A stretch of 47,000 nt of DNA from SMXQ01 sp033720855 (GTDB lineage Bacteria; Pseudomonadota; Alphaproteobacteria; SMXQ01): NCBI GenBank assembly GCA_033720855.1, contig JAWWBR010000010.1, positions 1 to 47,000 of the forward strand, written 5' to 3'. The position numbers were made by a program, and so were the translations under genes. Below are positions 26,060-33,767 of the stretch, piece by piece. Numbering within the stretch: the stretch's first letter is position 1; each line of letters opens with the position of its first letter. Below the pieces are notes generated by a model that was not told the DNA's origin, did no database searches, and was given only the letters and a program-made list of their open reading frames with translations.

Positions 26060-27685
26060 ATGAGCAATCGGGTACAGCACGTGACCATCGTGGGGGGCGG
26101 AACCGCGGGTTGGCTGGCGGCAGGCATCCTCCAATGCGGCCTCAACCGCCGTGGCGACGGCGAAGACGTCCGCATCACGGTGATCGAATCGCCCAATATC
26201 CCCACCATCGGCGTCGGCGAGGCGACGACCATTTCCATGGGCCTGACCTTGGGTCAGCTGCGCCTCGATGAGCGCGATTTCCTGAAACAGTGCAACGGGT
26301 CGTTCAAATGCGCGGTCAAGTTCACCAACTGGAACCACGATGCCGAAGGCAAGCCGCTCACCTTCTGGCACCCGTTTTCGCGCCCGGGCTATCTCTACGG
26401 CTATAACGCCGCCTATCACTACCACAAGGCGCGGAAGATGGGCCGGGCGCCGTCCTTCGGCGAGGCCGTGTTCCCGGCCATTCCCGCCATCGTCAACTGC
26501 CAGGCCCCGCGCGCCTTCGAGGGCAAGGACTACGACGGCCTGTTCCCCTACGCCTATCACATCGATGCGGCATTGTTCTCCAACTACATGACCATGTATG
26601 CGACCAATTTGGGGGTCGAGCACGTGCGCGACGACGTCACCGCCGTCAACCTGGACGAGCGCGGATACGTCAAGTCGCTCACCCTCAAGGAGGGGGGCGA
26701 CTGGCCCGTCGAGCTGGTTCTCGACTGCACCGGGTTCCGCGGCTTGATCATCAAGGAGGCGCTGGGCGAGCCGTTCCAGCCATACACCGATCACCTTCTG
26801 TGCGACAAGGCGCTGGCGGTGCAAATCCCCCATGACGGGACCGCCAAGCTCGAGAGCTTCACCTCCGCGACCGGCCTCAATGCCGGCTGGTCATGGCGGG
26901 TGCCGCTCTATTCGCGGCTCGGCACCGGTTACGTGTTCTCCTCCGCCTTCGCCAGCGACGACGAGGCGATCACCGAGTTCCGCCGTTTCCTCGACCTGCC
27001 CGACGACCATCCGGACCCGCGGGTGATTTCCATGCGCATCGGCCGCTCGCGGCGCAGCTGGGTCAAGAATTGCGTGGCCGTGGGGCTCGCCGGCGGTTTC
27101 ATCGAGCCGCTGGAATCGACCTCCATCCATTTCACCCAGATGGCGTTGCGCTGGCTGCTGGAATATTTCCCGGACAGCGCCCAGAACCCCGCCTTCGCCG
27201 AGCATTACAACAACGCCACGGTCAAGCTGTACGACGAGATCCGCGATTTCATCGTCTTCCATTACGCCACCTCAAACCGCACCGATGCGCCGTTCTGGGT
27301 CGAGGCCCGGGCCGAGGCGCGCATTCCCGATGGGCTGAAATCGAAATTGGAGCTGTGGAAGGTCAAGCTGCCGAGCGCGCTCGAGTGCAACAGCACCTAT
27401 TCGCTGTTCGAAAACTGGAACTACATCAACGTCCTGATGGGCAAGGAGTGGTACGGCGACCACGAGTTTCCGAGCGAGGCGGCGATCTCCGCCGAGGACT
27501 ATCTCCGCGCGGCCGAAGGGATTCGGAAACAGGCGCGTGAAATCTCCGCCGCCGCCCCCGATCACCGGGCAGTGCTGGACCAGATCCGGGCCGGCGACTA
27601 CCGCCCGTGGTACAATCCGACACCGGCGGCGCCGGCGCCGGCGCTGGACGACATCGCCGAGGCGGCGGCATCGGCCATCGCGTAA
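26060..27685 (+). CDS. flavin-dependent tryptophan halogenase family protein
   Basis: This 541-residue protein belongs to the tryptophan halogenase family, which uses FADH2, oxygen and halide to halogenate an aromatic substrate. The nucleotide-binding motif GGGTAGW is at 12-18. The WxWxIP-like motif reads WSWRVP at 277-282. The lysine that forms the chloramine-type intermediate (K79 in PrnA) corresponds to K83 in the NGSFK segment, and the active-site Glu (E346 in PrnA) to E352 in EPLESTS. Both are present, so an active enzyme is likely. Nothing here identifies its substrate. No flavin reductase is adjacent. The start follows GAAGGGGCGAGC. The gene stands alone, with a divergent MFS transporter on its left and a tRNA gene on its right. 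Confidence 0.88.
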   Translation: MSNRVQHVTIVGGGTAGWLAAGILQCGLNRRGDGEDVRITVIESPNIPTIGVGEATTISMGLTLGQLRLDERDFLKQCNGSFKCAVKFTNWNHDAEGKPLTFWHPFSRPGYLYGYNAAYHYHKARKMGRAPSFGEAVFPAIPAIVNCQAPRAFEGKDYDGLFPYAYHIDAALFSNYMTMYATNLGVEHVRDDVTAVNLDERGYVKSLTLKEGGDWPVELVLDCTGFRGLIIKEALGEPFQPYTDHLLCDKALAVQIPHDGTAKLESFTSATGLNAGWSWRVPLYSRLGTGYVFSSAFASDDEAITEFRRFLDLPDDHPDPRVISMRIGRSRRSWVKNCVAVGLAGGFIEPLESTSIHFTQMALRWLLEYFPDSAQNPAFAEHYNNATVKLYDEIRDFIVFHYATSNRTDAPFWVEARAEARIPDGLKSKLELWKVKLPSALECNSTYSLFENWNYINVLMGKEWYGDHEFPSEAAISAEDYLRAAEGIRKQAREISAAAPDHRAVLDQIRAGDYRPWYNPTPAAPAPALDDIAEAAASAIA

Positions 27686-27733
27686 GCCTGCGCACGGCTC
27701 CGGCCGGACGGCCCGCAGGGGCGGTCCGCGGCC

Positions 27734-27762
27734 TTGACAGCCCGGGCGTTGCGGCCTATATG
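27734..27762 (+). promoter_or_regulatory. sigma-70 promoter for the tRNA gene
   Basis: A perfect TTGACA (27734-27739) is followed by 17 bases and TATATG (27757-27762). The predicted start lies near 27769, about 30 bases before the tRNA. This is the best-looking promoter in the window. Confidence 0.75.
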
Positions 27763-27797
27763 CCCTGACCTTCGGCCGGTCGCCGGAACCTGGTCAT

Positions 27798-27874
27798 GGC
27801 GGGGTAGCTCAGTTGGTTAGAGCAGCGGAATCATAATCCGCGTGTCGGGGGTTCAAGTCCCTCCCCCGCTACCA
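27798..27874 (+). tRNA. tRNA-Met (anticodon CAU), probably elongator
   Basis: The 77-base sequence folds into a full cloverleaf. It has a seven-pair acceptor stem (GGCGGGG with CCCCGCT, ending in a G-U pair), D arm GCTC/GAGC, anticodon stem GCGGA/TCCGC, loop ATCATAA with anticodon CAT, and TTCAAGT T-loop. The 3' CCA is encoded. The first pair is not the C-A mismatch of initiators, so an elongator tRNA is favoured. A CAU anticodon that TilS would convert to an isoleucine tRNA cannot be excluded by eye. Confidence 0.95.
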
Positions 27875-27880
27875 GATACG

Positions 27881-27913
27881 CCCCCGGAAGCGTCACGTTT
27901 CCGGGGGTTTTTT
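27881..27913 (+). terminator. intrinsic terminator after the tRNA
   Basis: A nine-pair stem (CCCCCGGAA with TTCCGGGGG) with a loop of about nine bases is followed directly by six T residues. It lies seven bases after the CCA end. Confidence 0.92.
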
Positions 27914-28004
27914 GTGGGGATGCCGCGACGAGACGCGGGCCGCTCTGCGACGGCGCGCCCGGTGCCGGTGGGCGCGGCGATGGCGGGCCCGTTGAAGACT
28001 TCGG

Positions 28005-28064
28005 TCGAATAGGGCGGTCAGGGAATACGGCGGTCAGGGAATAGGGCGGTCAGGGAATACGGCG
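28005..28064. repeat. 16-bp tandem repeat, nearly four copies
   Basis: Copies of GGGAATA(C/G)GGCGGTCA lie at 28021-28036 and 28037-28052, with a degenerate copy before (28005-28020) and a partial one after (28053-28064). The variable base alternates G, C, G, C. The stop codon of the cytochrome gene (28050-28052) falls inside one unit, so copy-number change would alter the C-terminus. Confidence 0.9.
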
Positions 28065-28421
28065 CCGGCGGCGTTTGCCGGGGGGTGCGCGGTCCTCGCC
28101 ATAATGCTTGGCGAGGTAATCGAGGATCAGCTCGCGATCGTCGGGATTGAGCTCGGGCATCGCCTGCTTGGCGACCATCCAGTCGAGCGTCTCCGACCAG
28201 CGCCGGCGCGAGAGGCCCTGCTGGGTCACCAATCTGAGCGAATGGCACGGCGCGCAGGCGTAGAACGTTTCCTCGCGGCCCTTGCCCGGCGGCAGGCCCT
28301 GCCAGTCCTGCTCGGCGTCTTCCGCCGCCGGTTGCTGGGCCCGGACGGCGGTGGGGGCGGGCCAGGCCCACCCCCACGATACCGCGCCCGCTAAGACGAG
28401 GGCGATGACGATCCGTCGCAC
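28050..28421 (-). CDS. small monohaem cytochrome c, SorB-like subunit of sulfite dehydrogenase
   Basis: This is a periplasmic cytochrome c of 123 residues with a signal peptide (about 1-28, ending VRA). One haem-binding CAPCH is at 56-60. The AMPELNPDDRELILDYLAKHYG-like segment supplies the probable distal Met and final helix. It starts with GTG at 28421, only two bases after the SorA stop, so translation is probably coupled. As in SorAB enzymes, it should accept electrons from the molybdenum subunit and pass them to the respiratory chain. The C-terminus runs into arginines and a 16-bp tandem repeat that contains the stop codon. Without a biochemical test, SorB is an assignment by context and size. 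Confidence 0.85.
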   Translation of the reverse strand: MRRIVIALVLAGAVSWGWAWPAPTAVRAQQPAAEDAEQDWQGLPPGKGREETFYACAPCHSLRLVTQQGLSRRRWSETLDWMVAKQAMPELNPDDRELILDYLAKHYGEDRAPPGKRRRRRIP

Positions 28422-28423
28422 GC

Positions 28424-29755
28424 TCAGGCGACCCTGATGGAAATGCGATGGACGGAATTGTTGAGATAGCCCTTGGGATTCCAGGGAATCTCGAAGGGCT
28501 GGGCGCGGCCCTGATCGTCGGTCGCCCGGGCCCAGATCTCGTAGTAGCCCGCCTGCGGGAAGGTGACCCAGGCCTTGAAATGCTGCCAGGCGTAGGGGTT
28601 GTCGGGCCGCGACAGGTCGGCCTTGATCCAGGTCGCGCCGAAGTCGATCGAGACGTCGACCTGGGCCACGGCGTTGTCCCCGGCCCAGGCATGACCGCGG
28701 ACCTCGATGGCGCGGGAGGCGCTGCGGCCGCGGGTGGCGGGGCTGGTGATCAGGGATTTGACCGGCATCGCATGGATGATCTCCATGTCCTTCTGCGGCA
28801 CCTTCTGGCCCGGCGCCACCGGATAGGCCGGGACGCGATAGGCGGTTCCGGTCATCTTCGGGCCGTCATGGACCTTGTCGCGCAGGTAGACGCGCTTGAG
28901 CCATTTCTGCGAGCACGACCCCGGCCAGCCCGGCACCACCAGGCGCAGGGGCGCGCCGTTCTGCGGATGCAGCGGGCCGCCGTTCATGCCGAAGGCGATC
29001 AGGTTGTAGGGGTTCATCGCCTTCTCGATGGGCACGCCGCGGGAAATCGGCAGCTTCCCGGCCTTGCCCGAAAGGTGGGTGTCGGCGCCGACATGGGCGG
29101 TGTAGACGACGTTCTTCTTGACGCCCGCCGCCTTCAGCACGTCGGCGAGCCGCACCCCGGTCCACTCCGAGCAGGCGACCGCGCCCAGGGTCCACTGGTT
29201 GCCCGAGGCCGGCGGATCGAAGAAGCCGCGGCCATTGCCGCCGCATTCGATGGTCAGCTTTTGGGTGACCACCTGGAACTGACGCCTGAGATCGGCGATG
29301 GAAAGCGTCATGGGCTTGTCCACAAGCCCGTCGACGACGAGCTTCCAGCTCCCCGCATCCATGTTTTCCGGCGGGATGCCGTTGTTGCGGATGAAGTGCC
29401 GTGCGGTCGGCGTCACATTGTCGTCGAGGAGGTGCGGCGGCGTTTCCGCATTGATCGGACGGTCGTTGAGGACGGTCAGACCGTCCTTGCCCTCGATCTT
29501 GAGATTCTTCGCCGCCAAAGCCTCAGGGATTAACCCCGCGGGCATGTTGCGGTGAAACGGGATGGCAGCGCCCAGAAGCGCTCCCATGGTGGCGAGACCC
29601 GCGCCCTTGAGGAAACCGCGCCGGTCGTTTTCGGGGACTCGCCCGAAGACCACCCAATCGGCACGCTCGGGGTCCTCGGCATAAAGCTCGAACAGGTCGG
29701 CCGATCGCTCCTCGGCGCCCGGATCCGTCTGCTTTGAAGTCTCTTCGATGGTCAT
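28424..29755 (-). CDS. molybdenum sulfite dehydrogenase catalytic subunit (SorA/SoxC-like)
   Basis: This protein of the sulfite oxidase family (443 residues) oxidises sulfite to sulfate in the periplasm. A Tat signal with RRGFLKG is at about 45-51 after an unusually long N-region. The Mo-coordinating Cys is C171 in IECGGNGRGFF. The C-terminal part is the Mo-co dimerisation domain (about 320-440). With a small monohaem cytochrome directly downstream it looks like SorAB rather than SoxCD, whose cytochrome is much larger. The ATG at 29755 has GGGGAGAG upstream. It lies 112 bases below an ECF sigma/anti-sigma pair on the same strand, which suggests control by that sigma. Confidence 0.88.
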   Translation of the reverse strand: MTIEETSKQTDPGAEERSADLFELYAEDPERADWVVFGRVPENDRRGFLKGAGLATMGALLGAAIPFHRNMPAGLIPEALAAKNLKIEGKDGLTVLNDRPINAETPPHLLDDNVTPTARHFIRNNGIPPENMDAGSWKLVVDGLVDKPMTLSIADLRRQFQVVTQKLTIECGGNGRGFFDPPASGNQWTLGAVACSEWTGVRLADVLKAAGVKKNVVYTAHVGADTHLSGKAGKLPISRGVPIEKAMNPYNLIAFGMNGGPLHPQNGAPLRLVVPGWPGSCSQKWLKRVYLRDKVHDGPKMTGTAYRVPAYPVAPGQKVPQKDMEIIHAMPVKSLITSPATRGRSASRAIEVRGHAWAGDNAVAQVDVSIDFGATWIKADLSRPDNPYAWQHFKAWVTFPQAGYYEIWARATDDQGRAQPFEIPWNPKGYLNNSVHRISIRVA

Positions 29756-29867
29756 TTGTCTCTCCCCAGGGTGAACCTCAGTGGCGTGCTTCGCCCCTAA
29801 TCACCGGCGGGGCAGGGCACTCCTAAATGAAGAGACGGCGGAGGGCCCGCCATTATTCCAGGAAATA

Positions 29868-30656
29868 TCAAGCGGCGCAGGGCGGGCTGGTTCGCCGGCT
29901 CCGGGCCAGCGCCATCCGCGTCGGTTCGTCCACCGGCAAACGCTCGAGGCTGGCGCGATGGACGGCCTTGGCGATCATGCGAAATCGCCCTTGCTCCATG
30001 CCCTCGGCCAGGATCAGGTGGCGCAGCCGACCCGCGCGCCAGGCCATCGCCTTGACGCCGCCCGCCTCGACGAAGACCGGGTCTTCGGTGAGCCGGGAGC
30101 GTCCGCCGTCGACCAGCAGCGTGACGCGGCAGCCACGGGTGCCGAGATACCCCACCACCAGGGCTTTGGCGCCGTCGGGACCCGGCGCCGCGCCGACATG
30201 GGCGATCCGCAGTTTGGCCGCCGACAGGTCGGGCACGTGGGCATCGAGGCGCACAGTGGTGGGCCGCGGAAGCCCAGGGTTTCCGGCCGCCGGTCCGGCA
30301 TCCCGCCAGCCGCCGTGGACATCCAGCGCCCAGGCCAGGGGGATGCCGTGGTCGGTCGCCGGCGTCCGGTCCGTCCAGGCGATGATGCCGGTCACCGCGA
30401 CGAGGGCAAGGGACGCGGCCGTGGCGAGGCCGATGGCCCAGCGTCGCGCCGCACGCCCGCGGCCCGACGCCGGGAGGTCGATGGCGGGCACCTCGACGCT
30501 GTCCTCGACCGCCATCTTCAATCGGTTGAGCTGGGCAAGCTCGCGCGCCATGTCCGGGTTGCGGGCGGCCTCGGCCAGAACGTCGGTACGCGCGGCGCGG
30601 TCGAGCTCGCCATCGACGAAGGCATTGGCCCGTTCGATCTTCGTTTTCTTGTCCAT
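29868..30656 (-). CDS. membrane anti-sigma factor (putative)
   Basis: This 262-residue protein has an N-terminal cytosolic helical region with FVDGELD, the usual opening of anti-sigma domains. A single membrane segment follows at about 73-93, then a periplasmic part of about 165 residues. There is no HxxxCxxC zinc motif, so it would be a non-zinc type. It starts seven bases after the ECF sigma stop, which is why it is called its anti-sigma factor. The periplasmic part was not recognised and could be a sensor domain. Its only cysteines are one mid-domain and one near the end. Confidence 0.78.
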   Translation of the reverse strand: MDKKTKIERANAFVDGELDRAARTDVLAEAARNPDMARELAQLNRLKMAVEDSVEVPAIDLPASGRGRAARRWAIGLATAASLALVAVTGIIAWTDRTPATDHGIPLAWALDVHGGWRDAGPAAGNPGLPRPTTVRLDAHVPDLSAAKLRIAHVGAAPGPDGAKALVVGYLGTRGCRVTLLVDGGRSRLTEDPVFVEAGGVKAMAWRAGRLRHLILAEGMEQGRFRMIAKAVHRASLERLPVDEPTRMALARSRRTSPPCAA

Positions 30657-30663
30657 ACCCGTC

Positions 30664-31185
30664 CTACGTCCTCCGCCGTGCTCGCGCAGGCTTTAACGGC
30701 GCCACGTTGCTTTCGCCGATCAAGGCAAGCAACCTGGCGCGTGCCCGACTGATCCGGCTCATCACCGTGCCCGCCGGGATATCCAGGACCTCGGCGGATT
30801 CCGCATAGCTGAGGCCGGCCAAATCCACCAGGCCGATGATTTCGCGATCCTTGGCGTTGAGCCGCCCCATCGCCTGTTTGACGTTCAATATATTGATCAG
30901 ACGCTCGTCGCCCCGCCAATATTCCATCACCGGTTCGTCCTCGGGCAGGGGGTCGGGCTGGAACAACGCGTCCTTCAGACGGTTCCGGCGCAGATGATCG
31001 CGAAAGGCGTTGCGCAGGATGATGAACAACCAGGCCCGATAGGCCGCCTCTTCGTCGGGAACCGACTTGGCGGCGAGGGACTTGAGGGCGCATTGCTGAA
31101 CCAGGTCCTTGGCCAGCTCCTCCTCCCGGGTGAGGGAAAAGGCGTAGCGGTAGAGCCGGGGAAGATAGGGTTCCAATCGGTGCAT
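30664..31185 (-). CDS. ECF-family RNA polymerase sigma factor
   Basis: This 173-residue protein has the ECF layout. Region 2 is at about 5-70 (PRLYRYAFSLTR, AYRAWLFIILRNAFRDHLRR) and region 4 at about 105-155 (DREIIGLVDLAGLSYAESAEVLDIPAGTVMSRISRAR, with the helix-turn-helix). It binds RNA polymerase and directs it to a small set of promoters. It is cotranscribed with the anti-sigma gene seven bases downstream. Target promoters are unknown, but sorAB directly follow. Confidence 0.92.
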   Translation of the reverse strand: MHRLEPYLPRLYRYAFSLTREEELAKDLVQQCALKSLAAKSVPDEEAAYRAWLFIILRNAFRDHLRRNRLKDALFQPDPLPEDEPVMEYWRGDERLINILNVKQAMGRLNAKDREIIGLVDLAGLSYAESAEVLDIPAGTVMSRISRARARLLALIGESNVAPLKPARARRRT

Positions 31186-31249
31186 GGGCTATCCCGGTGG
31201 CGAACCGACACGTCGGGGTCTCAGGAGACGCAGCGGCGGTCGGCCGACA

Positions 31250-31915
31250 TCAGTCCCGGTCGCGGCGGCGCTCGCGGCGGCGCTCGCGCCACGCATCGGG
31301 GCGGAGGAACTCTCCAGACCAGGCGCCGTTGCGCCGGCGCTCGGCGCGCCGCTCGTGAATGCGGTAGTCGGCCCCATGGGTGCGATCGGCCATCGCCCAG
31401 CCGGAAAGAACCATCCAGGCGCCGATATCCTCCGCGTCGAGCCAGCAGACCGCGACCGATCGCCTGCGATGCCGCTCTTTCACGGCACAGGCGACGCGCT
31501 TGTTGTCCACCTTGCGTTCAAGGGCCCGCTTGGCTTCGCGGCCGCAGCGGTAGCGGTCGCCGTCGGAGCGTCGGCAGCGCTGGCGCCGGTGAAAGGCGTC
31601 GATGCCGTAAAGCCTGATCCGCTCGTCCCTGATCTCTAGGGTGTCGCCGTCGACAACCTTGGCGCGGCCGAAAACATGGTTGGGATCGCGCGCGCGCCGC
31701 CGCCTCTGTTGGGCGGGACGCCGGGGCAGGAGCCGTTCGGCTTCGGCGCGGGACCGAAAATACTGTCCCGCCAAAGGCCCCTGGTGGCAGTGGTAGCCGC
31801 CCCAGGGCTCGTTGGCATGGCAACCGTTGCGGTCCAGCGCCCGGTCATGAGCGAGGGCGGAGCCGGAGACGATCAAACACAGAAATCCCAACAGCCGTGC
31901 CGAAGCATTTTTCAT
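31250..31915 (-). CDS. secreted thermonuclease-family protein with N-terminal YHYH-like motif
   Basis: This 221-residue exported protein begins with a signal peptide (about 1-22, ending ALA). It has a Cys/His-rich segment GCHANEPWGGYHCHQGP (about 31-47). A basic linker leads to a staphylococcal-nuclease-like domain (about 83-195; VVDGDTLEI, RIRLYGIDAF, and a GREAKRALE segment). The last 30 residues are extremely Arg-rich. It probably cuts nucleic acids in the periplasm or outside the cell. The Cys/His segment resembles YHYH-type motifs of uncertain role. Its stop is 64 bases above the ECF start and no link to that operon is shown. Confidence 0.83.
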   Translation of the reverse strand: MKNASARLLGFLCLIVSGSALAHDRALDRNGCHANEPWGGYHCHQGPLAGQYFRSRAEAERLLPRRPAQQRRRRARDPNHVFGRAKVVDGDTLEIRDERIRLYGIDAFHRRQRCRRSDGDRYRCGREAKRALERKVDNKRVACAVKERHRRRSVAVCWLDAEDIGAWMVLSGWAMADRTHGADYRIHERRAERRRNGAWSGEFLRPDAWRERRRERRRDRD

Positions 31916-32079
31916 CGGTCTATTAGAGCCCAGGCGCCGGAAATTTTCCAGCCTGTGCTGGCGGGCGGCGATGATTGGCGCCGGCGTTTCCGTATCGGCC
32001 GGCTTTCATGCCGGTCGTCGACAGTGCTACCCTGCGGAGAAGCAGACGTTCAAGGATTCCGTTGGGGGAGGACATGGTC

Positions 32080-32919
32080 ATGACGGATGCAGTGGGACTG
32101 GTCGGCGTCGGCGCAATGGGTAGCGCGCTGCTCAAGCGCCTCCACTTGGCCGGGCATGCGGTCAAGGCGTACGACATCGCCGAGGGGCAACGGGCGCACG
32201 CCGAGGCCGAAGGTGCCGAGGCCGTATCGTCGCCGGCCGAGGCCGCGCAGGGATGCGAAATCATCCATGTTTTCGTGCGCACCGACGACGAGGCCGAGGA
32301 CGCCGTCCTTGGCGCGGGTGGGGTTCTCGAGGGCGCGGCGGCGGGGGCTCTGGTGCTCCTGCACTCGACCGTCATGCCCGAGACCACGCAGCGCATCGCG
32401 GCGGAGGCGGAGAAACACGGCGTAACCGTCATCGACGCACCGGTCACCGCGGTGCCCCGCGTCGTCGCCGCCGGCGACGCCGTTTTCCTGCTCGGCGGCA
32501 GCGCAGAGGCGGTCTCCCGGGCGCGGACGCAGCTGGAGGCGCTGGGCAAGGGGGTGTGGCATTTCGGACCGGTCGGCTGCGGCAATGTCGCCAAGATCGC
32601 GAAGAACTTCATCAACGCCGCCGAGCGGGTGGTGCTGGCCGAAACCCTCAACATGGTCGAGGCGGGCGGGCTCGACGTCGGGACCTTCCTCGAGATGGCG
32701 GTTGCCGAGGACGGCGGTTCCACCGTGTCCCGCTGGGAGCGTGCCTTCGAAATCAAGGACAACCACGCCCACCCGCGGCCCGCCAGCAACCTCATGAACA
32801 AGGACGTCGGCCTGGCCGCCAAGCTGGCCGACCAACAGGGCATCCCGGCGCCCGTCGCCCGTGGCGCGGCGGATACGGCGGCGATTTGGGTCGCGGGCTG
32901 GGAGGCGGACAAGGCCTGA
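32080..32919 (+). CDS. NAD(P)-dependent 3-hydroxyisobutyrate-dehydrogenase-like oxidoreductase
   Basis: This beta-hydroxyacid dehydrogenase has about 279 residues. The Rossmann motif GVGAMG is at 9-14. The substrate loop reads LHSTVMPET where the family has DxSTxSP. The catalytic Lys lies in the GCGNVAKIAKNFI helix. Probable substrates are small 3-hydroxy acids, not determined here. Two ATGs fit (32074 and 32080); the second is eight bases after GGGGGAGG and is preferred. A GlcG/HbpS-type gene follows 64 bases later on the same strand. Confidence 0.88.
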   Translation: MTDAVGLVGVGAMGSALLKRLHLAGHAVKAYDIAEGQRAHAEAEGAEAVSSPAEAAQGCEIIHVFVRTDDEAEDAVLGAGGVLEGAAAGALVLLHSTVMPETTQRIAAEAEKHGVTVIDAPVTAVPRVVAAGDAVFLLGGSAEAVSRARTQLEALGKGVWHFGPVGCGNVAKIAKNFINAAERVVLAETLNMVEAGGLDVGTFLEMAVAEDGGSTVSRWERAFEIKDNHAHPRPASNLMNKDVGLAAKLADQQGIPAPVARGAADTAAIWVAGWEADKA

Positions 32920-32983
32920 CTCGCCGTCGATCGAAGCGCCGGGCGGGCGGATATGCGGTCGAGGCCAGGGGAAAGGATGAGGG

Positions 32984-33379
32984 ATGCGCCAAAAGCTGTG
33001 TCTGTCCGCCGATGACGTTCGCGCCATGGTGAAGGCCTGCAAGGCCGCTGCCAGCGAGCGCGGCGTCGAGGGAACCATTGCCGTGGTCGACGAAGGGGGG
33101 CAGCTCCTCTACCTGGAGCGGCCCGACGGGCAGGGGCCCAACAGCGTCGAAATGGCGACCGGGAAAGCCCGGACCGCGGCCATCCGGGAACGGCCGACAC
33201 GGGCCTTGGAAGAGCGGGTGGCGGAGCGGCCCGGCTTCCTCACCTATCCCAACGCGGTGGCCGTCAGGGGCGGGGTTCCGGTGTTTTACGAGGGTAAATG
33301 CGTGGGCGGCATCGGCGTCTCGGGGATCGGCGAGAACGACGAACCCGTCGCCCAGGCGGGCGCCGACGCTTTGGGCTGA
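32984..33379 (+). CDS. GlcG/HbpS (DUF336) family protein
   Basis: This 131-residue protein matches the GlcG/HbpS family. Visible family features are the N-terminal helix with VKACKAAASERG, the AVVDEGGQLLYLERPDG strand pair and the GGIGVSGIGENDEPVAQAG end. Family members include a haem-binding sensor partner and uncharacterised proteins found near glycolate or diol genes. No signal peptide is present. It follows the dehydrogenase gene and may act with it; the function is not established. Confidence 0.83.
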   Translation: MRQKLCLSADDVRAMVKACKAAASERGVEGTIAVVDEGGQLLYLERPDGQGPNSVEMATGKARTAAIRERPTRALEERVAERPGFLTYPNAVAVRGGVPVFYEGKCVGGIGVSGIGENDEPVAQAGADALG

Positions 33380-33597
33380 GGGTCGCTGGATCAAGCCGGG
33401 CGGCGGGCCCGCTCCCGCCGCCGGGGCCCTCCCCGGCAGCCTCTGCGTCCGCCGGCAAAGGCAAGGCCCCTATAACATTCCAATGCAATACCCGTTTATC
33501 TCTCCCGTTATTTGGGACTATGGTTGCTGCACGTTTCGATACGTCGAGAACGCGTGTGCCTCAGGGGGCGGGCCGCTTACCGCCTTGGTGCCTGGGT
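33380..33597. other. gap between the GlcG-like gene and a small putative gene
   Basis: No gene is supported here. The first half is very GC-rich. The stretch around 33470-33540 is AT-richer and could hold a promoter, but no clear pair of hexamers was seen. Confidence 0.3.
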
Positions 33598-33729
33598 ATG
33601 AAACGGAACGTCTGCATTGTGTTGATCGTCGCCGCGGCGCTGGCGACCTGGTACGTGGGGTTTACCCTTGACGGGCAAGCCATGGGCCGCGACGTCATCT
33701 ATTGGATGCAGTCGCTCACCGGCGACTGA
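33598..33729 (+). CDS. putative small membrane protein
   Basis: This short frame of 43 residues encodes one hydrophobic N-terminal segment (about 5-22, CIVLIVAAALATWYVGFTL) and a short tail. It looks like a small inner-membrane or exported protein. There is no strong Shine-Dalgarno sequence and no family match is recognised. It could be a chance frame. Confidence 0.4.
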   Translation: MKRNVCIVLIVAAALATWYVGFTLDGQAMGRDVIYWMQSLTGD

Positions 33730-33767
33730 CGATCGGCCGCGGCGCGGCGCCCGACGCCATTGGCCGC

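Noticed and set aside
24601..26238. Longer MFS reading starting at 26238
   Set aside because: It would overlap the halogenase gene, and the added residues are low-complexity. MAKIADLGAVLR at 25857 fits the family.
28005..28064. CRISPR array
   Set aside because: The 16-bp repeats are head-to-tail without spacers and lie at the end of a gene; no cas gene is near.
28018..28692. Frame on the minus strand through the 16-bp repeats
   Set aside because: It overlaps the SorA and SorB frames and is Arg/Pro-rich; the cytochrome frame has a signal peptide and CAPCH.
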